Below are positions 33,901 through 46,420 of a stretch of 64,000 bases of DNA, in pieces (within the stretch, counting starts at the first letter, position 1; every line of letters starts with the position of its first letter). Origin of the DNA: Hetaerina americana (Eukaryota > Arthropoda > Insecta > Odonata > Calopterygidae); assembly GCA_022747635.1 (NCBI GenBank), contig JAKTNV010000006.1:63751090-63815089 (forward strand). The letters run 5' to 3'. The notes beneath the pieces were generated by a model. That model was not told where the DNA came from, searched no databases, and saw nothing but the letters and a program-made list of their open reading frames with translations. Made by a program: the position numbers and the translations under genes.

Positions 33901-36689
33901 AACAAGGATGTAGATTTGTAAGTCTGAATATATACATATATATATAAAATAAAATAAAATAAAGGAAATAAAATAAATATAAAGGAAATAAAAATGAGGT
34001 CCTCATATCATTCCTGCCGTCTTGCCCATTCAACCTCTATTTCCCAAACACGTTTTATCCATTTCACTTCTGGCACCTCATTCCTCGTCCTTCCTTTCAA
34101 CTAACCCTAGCATCTGGAAAGTCTTACCATCCATAGTCCATCAAGAAATAACACCGTGATCTACGCTTCACTTTCATCTAGCAACATCAAGATCATATAT
34201 CCATAAAAAAAATTTGAGTGTTACTTAAATGTATTCCTCCAAAATAAATTTCCAACAGTTCAAATAAATGAAATTACGATGCTACTCTTAGGTCTCAATC
34301 CAGGACCTTCATCTTCAAGAGTAATATCCTGTGTGCCGTATTTTTCTTCCTAATTTCTCTGATTTCCCCTGCTTCTACATCATCTTCCCTTTCCTCATAT
34401 TCTTCAGATTTTAACTCCTTTTTTCCCACATATCTTGATTTTTTAATTAGTAGAAAGGTGCACATCAAAGGCAATATTCTAGAGTAACATGGACGTGAAT
34501 GAAATGAATTAGTACAAAACTTTCAATTGTTAAAGATGGGCGAATTTATTGTTGGAACTAAACTGATTAGAAAATTAGTGAACACATTTAAACGTCAAAA
34601 TAATAGAAAACTGACTAACGAATGAAAAGTGCGTTGAAGTCGACATGAGTTTGCAACAGTTTTCAGGTACCGTCCTAAGCTTGCTTCAGCCTACAATCAT
34701 GATGACATTGCGTGGATCCAAGCCTTGCAATTATCCACAGTATTGAATTATCCTGCATGATCCTCTAAAAAGTAAAAATTGAAATCAAATTTGGCCATTG
34801 GTTAATTAAATCAAATACTATAATCGATAAAAAATCGACAATTTTTTATGTTATGTATGCTTAGAGCGAAGTTTGGATTGATTGAAATTTCCAAGAGCAA
34901 TATTATTTCCGACAGCAAGTTCTAGGGCTATTGCAAGTCTTATCGATTTAAAAAAATAATGACGGAAATATCATGCTCAACACAGATATCGTGGAATTGG
35001 GCTAAGCCGCTCCAGACCGGGGACGCTCTTGGCTTAAGAGCAAGAGATTTCTTCATTTGACTTGCCGAGTTACCTTCATTAGCATGCCTGACCGATCGCA
35101 CTCGTAGGTCTGCTGCTCTGTTTTCGGTACAAATATCCTAAGCGTATTTCCTACACTACTCTGGTAGGTGCACTTGGCCCAAGAAGCGGATGTCGAATGA
35201 GGTTTGCTTACTCGTTTGGGCGAAGCTGTTGCTTGATGCTTTCCGTGGAATTTCTCTCTACAGAACGGACGTGAAACGTCTGTGGAGCAGACGACGCATT
35301 AGACGTACCTACGTCTCGAATGGGCAGGGCTCAGTTGAACCGAATAACGTCGTGAAATGCCAGCCTCTTCTCCACAGGTACAGCAGGGGATATGGCTTAA
35401 CAACCTACTCTCAAAGCAATGCATTTACTTCACTGGGTAGACTTTTAAGTAAAGTAAGTTTTGGCCAAACTGACTGTTCATTTAAAATCACTGTGTCTTA
35501 GATAAAGATGCTGAAATTATTGTTTTTAACTACGGGAAATTTGACACTGTATTATTATTTTAAAGCCTCCCAGTTCCTTGTCTCCATCATTGTTTATCTC
35601 ATTTTTCCTCACTCGCACCCAAAAATAATATGAAGACATGATGCACACAACAATCTTCTAAACAATAAACAGTCTTTAATACTTTCTTTTCACACTTTCT
35701 TAATCGACACAATTTCGATATTCCAATAGAATGAGTTCACAAATGTGCTTCAACCACCACTAGATATTGCAGAGAAATAAGATTTATATTATTCCACAGT
35801 CCAATTTACAGCATGCCAGCCGATATTTATTGGTTCATCGATTTGCAGCGACTGGTTCTTTCAGTGGATAGAAAGATATGCGCAGAATATTGAAATGCCA
35901 TCATTTGAAACGATGATTCCCTCTCTCGTATGAAATTTGAATTGTAGAAATCATATAAAAAGGAGAGATATCAATATAAAAGTTGATTGGAGGCCTGAAT
36001 ATGCCGAAGTCAATTGTCGACTACCAGTCACGGGAATATCAAAAAATGTTGGCAGTGAGTACACATACGCATGCGTTTTTAGTGGCAAACTTTTTTTTCA
36101 GCATATTTTGCTTAATATTTGACAAAGGCATTCCCAAAAATGATCCATTGAAGAGCTATAACCCCACCGATTGGAATACCCTGTCCCTCACAACTCAGAT
36201 ACGAAAAATTTATCTCTTTTAGCTCACGTGTGCCTCTCGAATGCATCGGCAATTTCATTTCACTTCCTTTTTGAACTTCTGTTGTGATTTAAGAACTTAT
36301 ATTGGACCTGCCACGGGCTGTTGAAAATAAATCCCCGTGATGTACCAGAATATGTTATGAAACAAAGGTAAGTCCCAATTAGTTTTTTTTTTCAATTTTT
36401 ATCTCTGCGCGCTCTAGCTGACAAAAATGAACAATCAACTGAAAATAGATTTTCACTTGAATATTTGTGCCTCTCCATCAGCTGGCTAGAATACAAAATT
36501 AGACCATTGTGAAACATAGTAAAATATTTTTTTAACGAAAATCAACTGACGGAAATAAAACCGCAAACAAATATGATCAACAATGTAAAAATTAGCGGGT
36601 CAAGCAGGAATGAAAAGATAGTTCTTATATATTATAATGTAATCAATAGACAATGAAACAAATTCAAAGTATCATAAACATTCTCCTAA
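33901..36689. other. Intergenic sequence, nothing recognised
   Basis: 33940-33990 has short AAATAAA-type simple repeats. A GC-richer stretch at 35.0-35.45 kb holds a 103-codon plus-strand frame (35190-35501) with no recognisable domain. No mobile element was identified. Confidence 0.45.
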
Positions 36690-36880
36690 GCCGGGATTCG
36701 AACACATTCTAATCACCGACCGAGTACTTAGGTCAGGCACGCCATCGAGGCGACCTCGATTGCTCCGAGGTTTAAGGGGCTTTCAAATTCGAAGTTTAGG
36801 AGGACCCCTCGGTAGCTTAACTGGCTTATGCACCACATCGGACATTGAAGGATCCGGGTTTCAACCCAGGGGAATGATTT
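36690..36880. mobile_element. SINE-D: divergent pair of tRNA-like units
   Basis: The left unit reads on the minus strand (GTGTTCGAATCCCGGC, complement of 36694-36709). The right unit reads on the plus strand from about 36805, with GGTAGCTTAACTGGCTTATG as A-box region, then GATCCGGGTTTCAACCCAGG as T-arm. CCCCT/AGGGG could form an acceptor stem. The same divergent arrangement with a related right unit recurs at 48985-49199, so it is a repeated unit. Confidence 0.55.
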
Positions 36881-37066
36881 TTACATTTTGAAATTGTTAT
36901 GGTTTAATTCCCATCAGGAGACGACCCCGATAACAGTTACCGTCACGGAATTTCCCGCATTCTCTTATAATTATCTAATTCACTTGTTTTGCTATTTATG
37001 TGCATCACAAGTGAAATGCGGTTTTCTAATGTTAGTATTACGACTTATTTTTGGTATTATACCGTT

Positions 37067-38486
37067 TTAAGTAGGTTTTGGATGGATAAAAACTATTGAA
37101 TGATAAATTTCTTTGTCTCTCCTAACAAAAAAACCTAACATCAGACCCTAAATTAAACCAGTTCTTCGATTATTTCAACAGTCTATCTCTCGTCATTTCA
37201 GACCACATGCTCTTCCTTGCTGGCCTAACGTCCCCCCCTCTATAACAGTCTTCTGCATTCCATCGGCAATACAAGTGTTATACATCCACCTTTCCGGCCT
37301 CCTTTGGACGAATTTCTACCAACAATCCCCTCTCCTCCCACAAGATGCCAAGAAATTCCTCAAGTTCTTACCTCCATCTTCTATTCATGTTGCCATTTCG
37401 ATCCCTCTTCAGTTTCCGCGATGCACAAGCACGCTTCATTTCAACCTTTACCCAACATCCCTTATTTTTCAATTCCCTCCTTCTGCAAGCTTCTTCGCCT
37501 AATGGAATTCCCTTTCTTATGTTCCTGCTACTTGGACCATTTTGATGTAGAGCAATGAGCAGATGAAAAATGAACATTTCCATCTGTTCTGCTTCATGAC
37601 TTGGCATTTTATTGTTTAACATAGCTTTCTAGACTCTCAAAAACGGTTTGAAAATTTTAATTTACACAGCTTCTCACTCCATAACCATTACACTGGCTCT
37701 CTGATACGCTCAGAAATGCTTGGAACCCTGTTGATGGCTGGCTTGCTACAGCTGGATCATCGAAACACCTAACTGGTTTTATGAATTTCCCACCAAATTA
37801 TATTCCCAGTGTTTCCAAGTCTCATTTAACATTATTACACTTTTTCTTTGAAAATTAAAGTTGAACATGGACACTCCTGTCTTGCTCCTCTTCCAAACAC
37901 TCCCCGATCCGACTCTCACTTCGCAACTCGCACCTAGGAAAATAGAGATATTTGCAGGTTCCCGATAAGATGCCTATGCATCCAATCTACTCCAATGTTC
38001 TGAAATACATTCTTTAATTCCCATCAAACTCAACCCATTTTGGTACTACCTAGGAATCTACGAAATAGACAAAGATATCTTGATCGAATTCTAGGTTTCC
38101 CTCTTTTAGTGACCTCATTACTGTAATGGCATCACACAGGCCGTTCCCTTTTTTGGAATACTGATAAGGCAAAATCTTCCAGCCGAATCCCTCCCACATA
38201 AATGCTAAAAATTATCCCATTAAAATTCCTCTCTTGATTTCCTAAACCCTTAAGTAGTTCCGTGGGAATGTTATCTAACCCGAGGGCTTCATTTGATTTC
38301 AGCTCCCTAAATGATCTTTCTATCGCGCCACCAATTACTATGTCTGGATCTAAGCTATCCTCTTCTTCATCATTTTCTATTCTTCTTTATAGGTTAGCTG
38401 GTTTAATGCATTTACCATATGGTTCCTCTCTATATTATGTGCATGTCTCTGGAATTATCCATGTTTTTATTTCAACTAACAATATT
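37067..38486 (-). mobile_element. LINE-A copy, RT core to 3' end, degenerate
   Basis: The complement of the LINE-A terminus lies at 37068-37090. Reading leftwards from 38480 the order is the RT entry (LDPDI then FRELKSNEALGLDNIPTELL, 38260-38390), degraded palm motifs including IGVDWMHRHLIGNL near 37975-38015, and a degraded RGVRQGCPLS-like block near 37885-37910. A thumb remnant with SSRNIRKGIPLGEEACRRRE follows near 37495-37555, then the 3' UTR. Many stops and frameshifts show age. It is the only LINE-A copy here covering the palm. Its 5' side is bounded by a LINE-B 3' end. Confidence 0.75.
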
Positions 38487-38781
38487 TTATTATTATTATT
38501 ATTAAAAATACACATGTGCTGATAGACATTGTCAGGTGGCACACAAGTCCCAAATAATCGCAAAAGATAATAGATAAAATCAGACTTCAAAACACAAATC
38601 TCTTTAACAAAACAAGCGAATCCCCATCCCATTTACAACCATTATTCAGCAAGAAAAAAAGATAAATTAAAAAAATTAAGCTATTACATATAATACAATA
38701 TACCACACATCAATCAAATTATTACATATATACCTTACATCTATTCTTAAAAGTATACACTCTGTTAGGAAAGGGCTTATT
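38487..38781 (-). mobile_element. LINE-B 3' UTR fragment
   Basis: About 295 bp nearly identical to 58431-58723, the 3' UTR of the LINE-B copy at 58.4-59.5 kb. It includes the TTATTA tail, TGATAGACATTGTCAGGTGG, CAAATAATCGCAAAAGATAA and TATACACTCTGTTAGGAAAG. It is truncated just before the coding region. It inserted in a LINE-A copy at the sequence encoding the LLV segment near the RT entry. Confidence 0.88.
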
Positions 38782-41154
38782 AGTAGCCTGCTCCATGTAT
38801 ACTACATTTCTTTCTACTTTTTCAGTATTCTTAAACTTCTCGCTGACTCCTACCTTCTCCGCTATATGGTATTCTATAACTATCACTCCAGTGATCCCCT
38901 CTGTTCTCCTACCTTAACTCGCACAACCCGCTAAGTTCTCATTTCCACTCACCCTTTACTACTTTTCATTTCTATATTTTCCCGTCAATAATATTTTCAT
39001 ATTACTTAAGTCCTTAAATAAAACCGTAGAAGTCCTCTTCTCTGTCATGCATGCTACTGTAGTCAAATTCGTATGGCAAGGATTTTAAAATAGAAAAAAG
39101 CTGAAAAACCTTTCCCGCTGCCGAAGACCGCACACAGCACAGCGGGTAGAATACCCCGATGGGAGGACTCATATTTAGATTTAAGTCCATTATAGTCGTA
39201 TGGGATAAATAATTGAGGTGGTTTCAAGTTGTATTTACTTAATGGTAAAGTACGCCAAATGAAAGTCGAAAAACCAAAAAAATAAATTTGAACGCCTGAG
39301 GGAAATGTTTGAGCGTGTAATTTAAAAATATGGCTGCGTAAAAGGAAGCACGTACGAAACATCTTCATAAAGTTTTAAGGTAATGAAACAAATTTTTAAA
39401 AATGGTAGAATTATAAATACGGAAGATACTACATTACTCTAAACTGCTATTTCTTGGTGGAAATTATTCGAAGATCATTTTAATCGATGGGCCTCAATTT
39501 TTTGTTATAATACCACAGTTGTTATTGCACGAGTATTTTTTTAAATAAACTCATCCATTTCAATAATATTTACTACTGACGCAATGGATAATTTAAGGTA
39601 AGCATCAAGGATATTGTTTATCAATCTAAAATCAGATTTCTCAAGCAGCGAAGTAACGCAAAAATATTTATGAAATGAACACAACTGCATTCACGCCATG
39701 AATTCTCTCCAAATTCTATTTTTAGGGCATTAAAAATAAAATTTCACAGAATATTTTTCCGACCTTCACGCCCATGTCGAATCAATAGTGGAGATCTCGC
39801 CGATGTAATCAATGTCGATTCACTTGGGGAAAGATTTTTTCAAGCAATATGCAGATTTAAATAAATCCTTTTTTTATTGTTTTTGTTAGCCGCACCCGAA
39901 AACCTTCCGTAATCGTGGGGGTTACCTCATGCATCGAAATTGCTCTGACTCGGCGGAATAACAGTCGGATCCTGGAGAACTGGCAGCGGGCCTTCAACCC
40001 CTTCTCTCTTGCTCACGATACCTTACCCTTTCGACCTACTGCCCTAAAGCTTCGTAGTTTCTAATCCTCTTCGTGGCCCTGTGCTCTCTGAGAGAGAGAA
40101 AGAGAGGGAGCGGGAGAGAGACGGGAAGAGAAAGACAGAGGAGACGGGGAGAGAATTGAGTTGCACATGTTCTCTCCGTACCGGTGCGCATGGAAAGTCA
40201 TGTGACTTGTGGCTTTAATGGGAAGGGGGCGGAGGCCGGCGGATCGGTGTCTACGTGACTTACTATGTCGTAGGTGGAAATGAATGGGATGAGGCGTCCA
40301 AGGATGGAAGGGATGAGTGGAAAACGGGAAGGTGGTTCCCCCTTCCACTGTCTCCTCCCACTGCTCTAGGGAGGTGGGGGTTCGTAGGACTGAAACGAAA
40401 GGGTAGTCGGTGCTAGTATACACGCGTTGTGCACCCGAAATATAGGGTTGTGGCGCCGGACAAGATAGAAGGCGTCGTACCAGATGGGAAAAAATACGTC
40501 GCGCTATTTTTTTACGCTCCCCCCCCCCCCCCCTTCATGCTACTGTTACTCCCTGACCGTGACCGAGGGTTAAAAGTGTTCAAGTTTAGGCGTCCAGAGC
40601 GGAAGAGTAAAACTGTGGCGCGTTTGTGGCAAATGATGCGAGTCAAATGAACTATTCGGCAATTTTTCGTGTTGCCACATTTTTTTCAAGTTTTGGCAAT
40701 TAATCTATGAAAGATAAAACTAGAATTAACTTTTATTCATAAATAAGCATGCCATTTTTCAATATCCTTTACAGGGACGGAAATGCTATTTTTAAGATGG
40801 AAAATAAAATATTTTAGGACGGATGTGTTTTTGAGGTAAAATAATCGCCTCAAAATTTCCTATCGAGAAAAATAACCCGTAGAATAAATAAAATTAATTA
40901 ATAGAAGCGATCATTTCATGCTTCAAATAGATAGAGTTTTTGGATGGCTGAGAAACACCGATACAGTTTTGAACTGAATTAATTAGATTTCAACAAAAAT
41001 TGAAGTATTTTCAGAACCACTTTTGAATTGCCCTCAGTTCATTGTCGTGCTAATATTTTTGATGTAATTATGTTCATATCCATATGCAAACTAATATTAT
41101 TATAAGTATTAGCTGATTAAATTAGAATTTAGATGAACATAGATTATACGAAAG
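38782..41154. other. Intergenic; GC- and purine-rich block at 39.88-40.66 kb
   Basis: 38.8-39.9 kb shows nothing recognisable. 39880-40660 is GC-rich with a GA-repeat stretch (40083-40150) and a 15-bp C run at about 40520. It has frames on both strands (120 codons minus, 40061-40423) without recognisable domains. It resembles the blocks at 31.3-32.7 and 54.9-55.5 kb. The remainder is AT-rich. Confidence 0.42.
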
Positions 41155-42190
41155 TATAAAAAAACTCTATTGCCGTCTTCAACATTCCCCTGCCGATCAA
41201 TATGGTTTTCATCCATATATTCCTCCTCCTCATGATTTCTTCCAATAATTCCCTCCCCTCGACCACCATACCCAGCACCTCCTCATTTGGTTTCCTTACT
41301 GTCCATTTCATCTTCTCCATCCTTCTCCGCACCCAAATTTCAAAAACTACTACTTCTATCATCCATGTTCCCGTACATAACTACGCTCCAAATCAAAGTT
41401 TCGTCGAGTCACTTCTTAAGATCCTTACTCAACGTTCCAGTCATCAACTCCCTCCTCCTTGTGAAAGCCAATTTGCCAAGTGAAATTGTTTCCTTACATC
41501 CCGACTACTTTGACCATTTTTGTCTACAATACTTCCGATTTTCGTTAACTGTTCCACCTGCTCTAGTTTTTGCCCTCCGAGTTCTATATTCAGCTTAGCC
41601 TTTGTCTTTCTGAAAAATTGCATGAAACATTTGTTTTATTTATACTGATTCTCTTTTCCTAAAATATCTATATTTACTCTATCCATCTCTCGCTTAATAT
41701 TCTCTAATTTTCCTGTCCTCAACATTGTCGCAACATTCCAAGCTCCTATTCTAACTTATTCGGTCTTCTACTTCTTCAAATTCTGTTCTGCTGTTGTCTG
41801 TTTTACTTTGCAAGGGTTTTATGAACCGCTGAAACATTGCCTCTCCTGCTTCTGGGCACGACTCAGGGCCGGCACGGCCGAGTCCCGTAGTTACCAGGAC
41901 TGATATTCTTTGTACAGTAATTTGAAATGTTAATTGAGGTATTTTCTTGTAACCCTCCTCGACCACATCACTCAATGGCAGCCCCTTGCAGTCAGACGCC
42001 TTTGCAACCGCCTCAATGAATAACAGCCGCCGCGTGGACTACCTTTCGTTTGGCTTTTAACTTTCGACCGGCCTGGTATGTGCACCATACTAGGATAAAT
42101 TATCACTGCTCCAACCGGCACAGCTCTATGGGTCATCGGATCGCACTAGCAGGTTCACCACGTCAAGGTTGCAGTCCATGGGAGAGTGAA
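41155..42190 (-). mobile_element. LINE-A copy with internal deletion: 5' region joined to RT thumb
   Basis: On the minus strand, 42190-41760 is the element's 5' region, including CTGCTAGTGCGATCCGATGA and CAAAGAATATCAGTCCTGG. It is followed by the endonuclease start NVATMLRTGKLENI and EMDRVNIDIL (41750-41661). At about 41660 the sequence jumps to the thumb segment GKRISINKTN (41659-41630). The thumb then continues to VWRRMEKMKWTVRKPNEEVL and ends near 41155 before the 3' terminus. Most of the endonuclease and all of the palm are missing. The 5' region is the best preserved in the window. Confidence 0.82.
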
Positions 42191-42379
42191 GGTAGGATTA
42201 TAGTCATTTATTGCATCCATTAAAAAAACCGCCATAGAAAAAACTCTTCAGTCCTCTTATTTTTACAATAGGCAAAGAAAATTCTGAAACGTCTGCCTTT
42301 ATCTCAATGCATACGTACACACACTCAAACAAATAATTTTTATTTCATTAGTTTAGTTGTTATCCTTTTATGAGCATAT

Positions 42380-42995
42380 TAAAAATCCAATTTGGGATGG
42401 TTGTGGAGTGAGAATCGATATAAATAAAAATTTCATGCTGCCGAAAAACTAGAAAATTAAATAGAAACCTAGTACGTCATAAACAAGAGCAGATGGAACT
42501 TTTCATCTATCTCGGAAGTATTTTTGATCAAAATGGTCCAAGTAATCGGGATATAAAAACAACAATTCCAGTAGACACAAGGCCATGGAGCAGGATGATA
42601 ACCGGAAATTAGAGGCTTTTAAAATATGGATGCGGAGAAGAAAAGAAACGATGCAATGGACAGAAAGAAAAAGTAATTAGAACGTGCTAGCTACGTTGGA
42701 GAGGAGAGGGATTGTTGGTTAAAATCCAAAGAGGGCAGAAAGACGGGAATACTCGTAGACCTTTATGGTTGGTAATGGGATGCTGAAGACTGTGATATAG
42801 GGTAGAAAGTTAGGCAAGTAAGGGGTAGGATTAGCATAGGGAAGTTTGGACGGAATCAAGGGAGAAATGAAGAAATTACATGGAATTGCAGAATAGTTTA
42901 CTATAGGGTCGCATTTAATTGCGAGTTTTGTTAGGAGAGCCTAGGAAAGGTATTGTGGTATTGTGTCTATCGGAAACTTATTTAATGCGGTAAAA
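42380..42995 (+). mobile_element. Degenerate LINE-A copy, RT thumb to 3' end
   Basis: Starting at 42395, GGTTGTGGAGTGAGAATCGA corresponds to the YGMRIN region. CATCTATCTCGGAAGTATTT (YLGSIF) lies at 42503-42522. ATATGGATGCGGAGAAGA (IWMRRR) lies at 42625-42642. The 3' UTR from about 42775 (GGGATGCTGAAGACTGTGAT) leads to a decayed terminus at about 42965-42985. An internal segment between RDIKT and the IWMRRR block is deleted. Frameshifts are frequent. Confidence 0.7.
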
Positions 42996-45879
42996 TACTG
43001 ATAGTAAAAAGATTATGAGCATTAGACTTGAATACCGTTGTCTTCATCAAGGACTGCGTAGCTCAAGGTTTCAAGCGATGTAATTCATCTCGATCACATG
43101 AGGTATAGTATACGCTATACGTACTGGGATGTACGCAAATTAATACAGAGATGAAATGGACAAGGTGGGAATGGGAAATTTTAAAGGTTTTCGCTATTGA
43201 AGAGATGAGAATTATCCCTGCGTTTATCCGAATTAAACAACATGTCATTAAACATTAAATTTTTAATAACTTGTTGTATAATTGGGATAAAGGCAAATGA
43301 ATGCGGAGTCTATATGACAAATGGAATGCATGTTTTCTTTCATTTAATGTGTTATATTCGAGGAACAGAATATGACGAATGACCCTAACCAGTCATAAAC
43401 TGAATCATTGAAATGGGTCACAGAATTCGACTTATTATAGGAGCTCCATGGATCATCTTCTGCCGAACATTTATATCTTTTTACTACAGTTAAAGCATAC
43501 TTTTTCAAAAAGAATGAAACAATCAACCAATAGCTATATTACACTACAATAAAAAATATAAAATGGTACATAAAATATGCCACTACATCAAAAACTCCTC
43601 TTTTATGAGCCAACATGTCTAAAAATAAATAGAATAAAGTCTGAATAGCAAACTTAAATTAAAAATTGGAAAATGAATGCCACATTAACATTATCCTTCA
43701 TTAGAAGTCTGGAATTTAATTTCTAAAAATTACATTTAAAACTGAAAAGCCAAATCCTCTACTGTAGTTAACCTTATAAACCCTAAGAGAACTTTTATGA
43801 TATTCTTTCATCGTTGAAATCAAATGCCGCTGAATTAGCTACCTGCAGATGACTTTGAGCGTCGAAACCCGGGTCGTATCGTAATAAATTTTCAGTGGAA
43901 TCACAAGGTTACTAATTTTTTCATTTCCCGTATCTTTAAGAAGTACAAAACTCATGTTTCATCCTTTGGAACAAGGCTTATCAGAGCTAAAAAGCTGTGT
44001 TGTGGGCATATATGAACATTATTTGATAAAATTTGAAAGGAATATTTTGTTATTCACATCAAAATAATTGATCAATTACAATTTTGGGTTTTGTGTGTAG
44101 CCACCAAATACATATATGTAATGATACATTTGATAGACATTTCCATTAATAGTAATCAATTAATTGGCTTCAGGCCACCTTCATGAGCAAACAAAATCAA
44201 ATTTAATGAATGAATATATCTAAAGAAAATATTTCCGATCCTTCGACATGGTTTTAAATTAAAACACTGTTACCAATAAGAACCATGCGTTCTTTTTCAC
44301 GTGTAAAATCCATTAAAATTTTTTCTCGACACACACGTTATTTCATCCATAGAAGTTTGATTCTTGAAGGAGATGAAAATTATTTCTTCGTGTGCAATCA
44401 CGGTCCCTCCCTGAATTTCCGCAAAAATATTATTTCATTTCATATGAAATCCCTGCTAAAGGGAAAATACCGAATAAAACCCATAAAAATTACTTTATTC
44501 TTTCACTAGGGATCTGCTTTAGACACACACTAAAAGAATTTAATCAAATGTTCGAAAATTCAACACTGTAGCCTTTACATTGGCAATTAGTGGATAGTCC
44601 TTTTAATGGAGAGATCAACAATGACGTGACCTCGTGATTTTTAACACCTGGCACCATATGTCCCTGTATTTTCGAGGTTTTAATTGGAAGAACAGGGTCC
44701 AACAAACCCGGCGTAATAATGTCAATAGGGTTAATCTGTAAAACACGTTTAAATGCCTCGAATTTTCCACTTTGAGATGTTACGAAAGATAATTGTATGT
44801 AAAGTTTCAGTGTGAAACGGATTAATTATCGGGACTATGGAATGGATTTTACGCATGGCAAATGCCTATGGCGTATGGAGAGAGCTACGACAACAGCATT
44901 ATGGTAATATAAAATCACCTAAGTATAGCCAAAAAAAATATGTTTCATTAGTACCTCTGTGAAATTTAATGCTTTAGGACGAGCCCTACTGTCACGAAAT
45001 TCACATTATGCATAGGAAAACTCACGAAGTGCACTATTTTTAGTAGCATAACTAAATTGTTCTAAGAAAAACGGAAGAATAATACATGCATAGAGAATAA
45101 ATTTTATTTTGCGACCAAATATTTTCTATTTGTTTAGTGTAGTAAGATAGCTATTTTTCCATAGAAATAGTATATTACACTCACTGAACAACACATTATT
45201 GATTCGAGTATCTGATAAGTAATGAGAAAATTAACGGTGTATTTTACTCTCCAAAATATTCATCAATTGTTACGATTCGGGATGAGCACTGGAATTGAGG
45301 TAAGTGTTTACAAAGCCAATCCCACTAATTTTCAATCTGTTTTCTCATTGCATTCCAGTAAATGACAAATTCAACAATCAATTAGTCCAACTCTTTGAGG
45401 GAGTTTGGGCAACATTTTGCATGGCATTTCGGTGCATGAAGCATCAGTGCTGCAGAGTCACATGTGCATTTAATTGGGCCTTCCTCCGCTGTAAAGAGCA
45501 TTGTTGATACAAACTCTGGCATGAAAATAGATGAAAATATTGGCAAACGCGTTTCATCCAGGGGTACTTCATTTGAAGACAGTTGAATCAAATATTAGGC
45601 TTTAAATAACCCTAGGATATAATGCACATTCTTCGTAGACTCTTGAACTAATTCTGAGCAATATAAGTAAACGCTGCCCCTTCCTTGGCAGTAACTTAGT
45701 AACAACTGCGTCATCTTTTTTATTTCTCCCTTTAATAAAACAAAAATGTCTTTTTTCTTCTTCGCTCTACTTCGATTTCCAACCATTCCTCCTCCTACGT
45801 TTTATAAAGGTTTCAGCATCCTTCAAACTCTTAAATACATTACCTAGATTATAACATAAGATGCGATATAACCTGCTGC
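42996..45879. other. AT-rich intergenic sequence around a hammerhead-like motif
   Basis: Apart from the motif at 43843-43876 nothing is recognised. The 50 bp after the motif (to about 43930) may belong to the same retroelement end. A 74-codon frame at 44285-44509 and others have no recognisable domain. Confidence 0.42.
43843..43876 (+). ncRNA. Hammerhead-ribozyme-like motif (Penelope type), degenerate
   Basis: The stretch has the order expected of the minimal hammerheads found in Penelope-like elements. A core CAGATGA (consensus CTGATGA) lies at 43846-43852. A short helix follows with GTC on its 3' side at 43861-43863. GAAAC sits at 43864-43868, a 4-nt CCGG, then GTC at 43873-43875 as the cleavage triplet. 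The GAAAC-N4-GTC block fits perfectly. One core base (T to A) is non-consensus, so catalysis is doubtful. No coding sequence is attached. Confidence 0.5.
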
Positions 45880-46420
45880 CCTTTGTTTACAGGACCCAAT
45901 TCAAGCAGCAAGCCAGATAATCAATGGCCAACGTTTTCTTGTAAAGTACATATAATTGAGAGGGCGTACCAATGAAACTCGGATATGAGTACAGGAAATA
46001 TCCACGAGGCAATTCAGACACTTTCGGGATAGGCCTGACTCTCGCAAAATGTGTTCTAGAGGGACTCAGCCGCATCCCTATCGATTATGAAAATCCGCGG
46101 GGCAGATCCAGAGAATATTGCGACTGGATGACGGAAGAGGCGATAGGAATCCGTAGGGAAGGAAGGAATTCCAATCGCGTCAGAAGATACGCTCTCAAAC
46201 AATCTTGGAAACCGGTAGTGCACTAAACAAACATTAAAGGAAAATTAGATACACAATAGGCGTCGGTCGATCAGAAGGCACCTGTGCCAATCCGAATAGT
46301 ATATGGATACGACAGTTTTCGACTCAGCACACAACGCTCCGAGGATGACGGCAGAGTCAAGTCACCTGGCCTGGATTAGGGCTCGCGAAAACTTCATTCG
46401 CATAATTAATCGTGATGTCA
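45880..46420 (+). mobile_element. Penelope-like element remnant, 3' part
   Basis: Contains the C-terminal endonuclease remnant (45972-46226) and about 200 bp of non-coding DNA after it, with AGGATGACGGCAGAGTCA and CTCGCGAAAACTTC near 46335-46395. The latter vaguely recalls a hammerhead layout but is too diverged to call. Five-prime limits are unclear. Confidence 0.6.
45972..46226 (+). pseudogene. Penelope-like GIY-YIG endonuclease C-terminal fragment
   Basis: An 84-codon frame ends with VLEGLSRIPIDYENPRGRSR, EYCDWMTEEAIGIRREGRNS, NRVRRYALKQSWKPVV. This follows the end of Penelope-like polyproteins: an AEHALE..H.IDF segment, then W..R..KEAI.IR......NR, then SWDPV. In these elements the GIY-YIG nuclease at the C-terminus nicks the target. 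The GIY and YIG motifs, and the upstream RT, are not visible. The NR and terminal W-P are kept. The stop at 46224 is close to the normal C-terminus. The first Met is not a natural start. Confidence 0.68.

Noticed and set aside
34020..34180. Possible minus-strand LINE thumb (EVPEVKWIKRVWE)
   Set aside because: A single short similarity without neighbouring LINE motifs in order.
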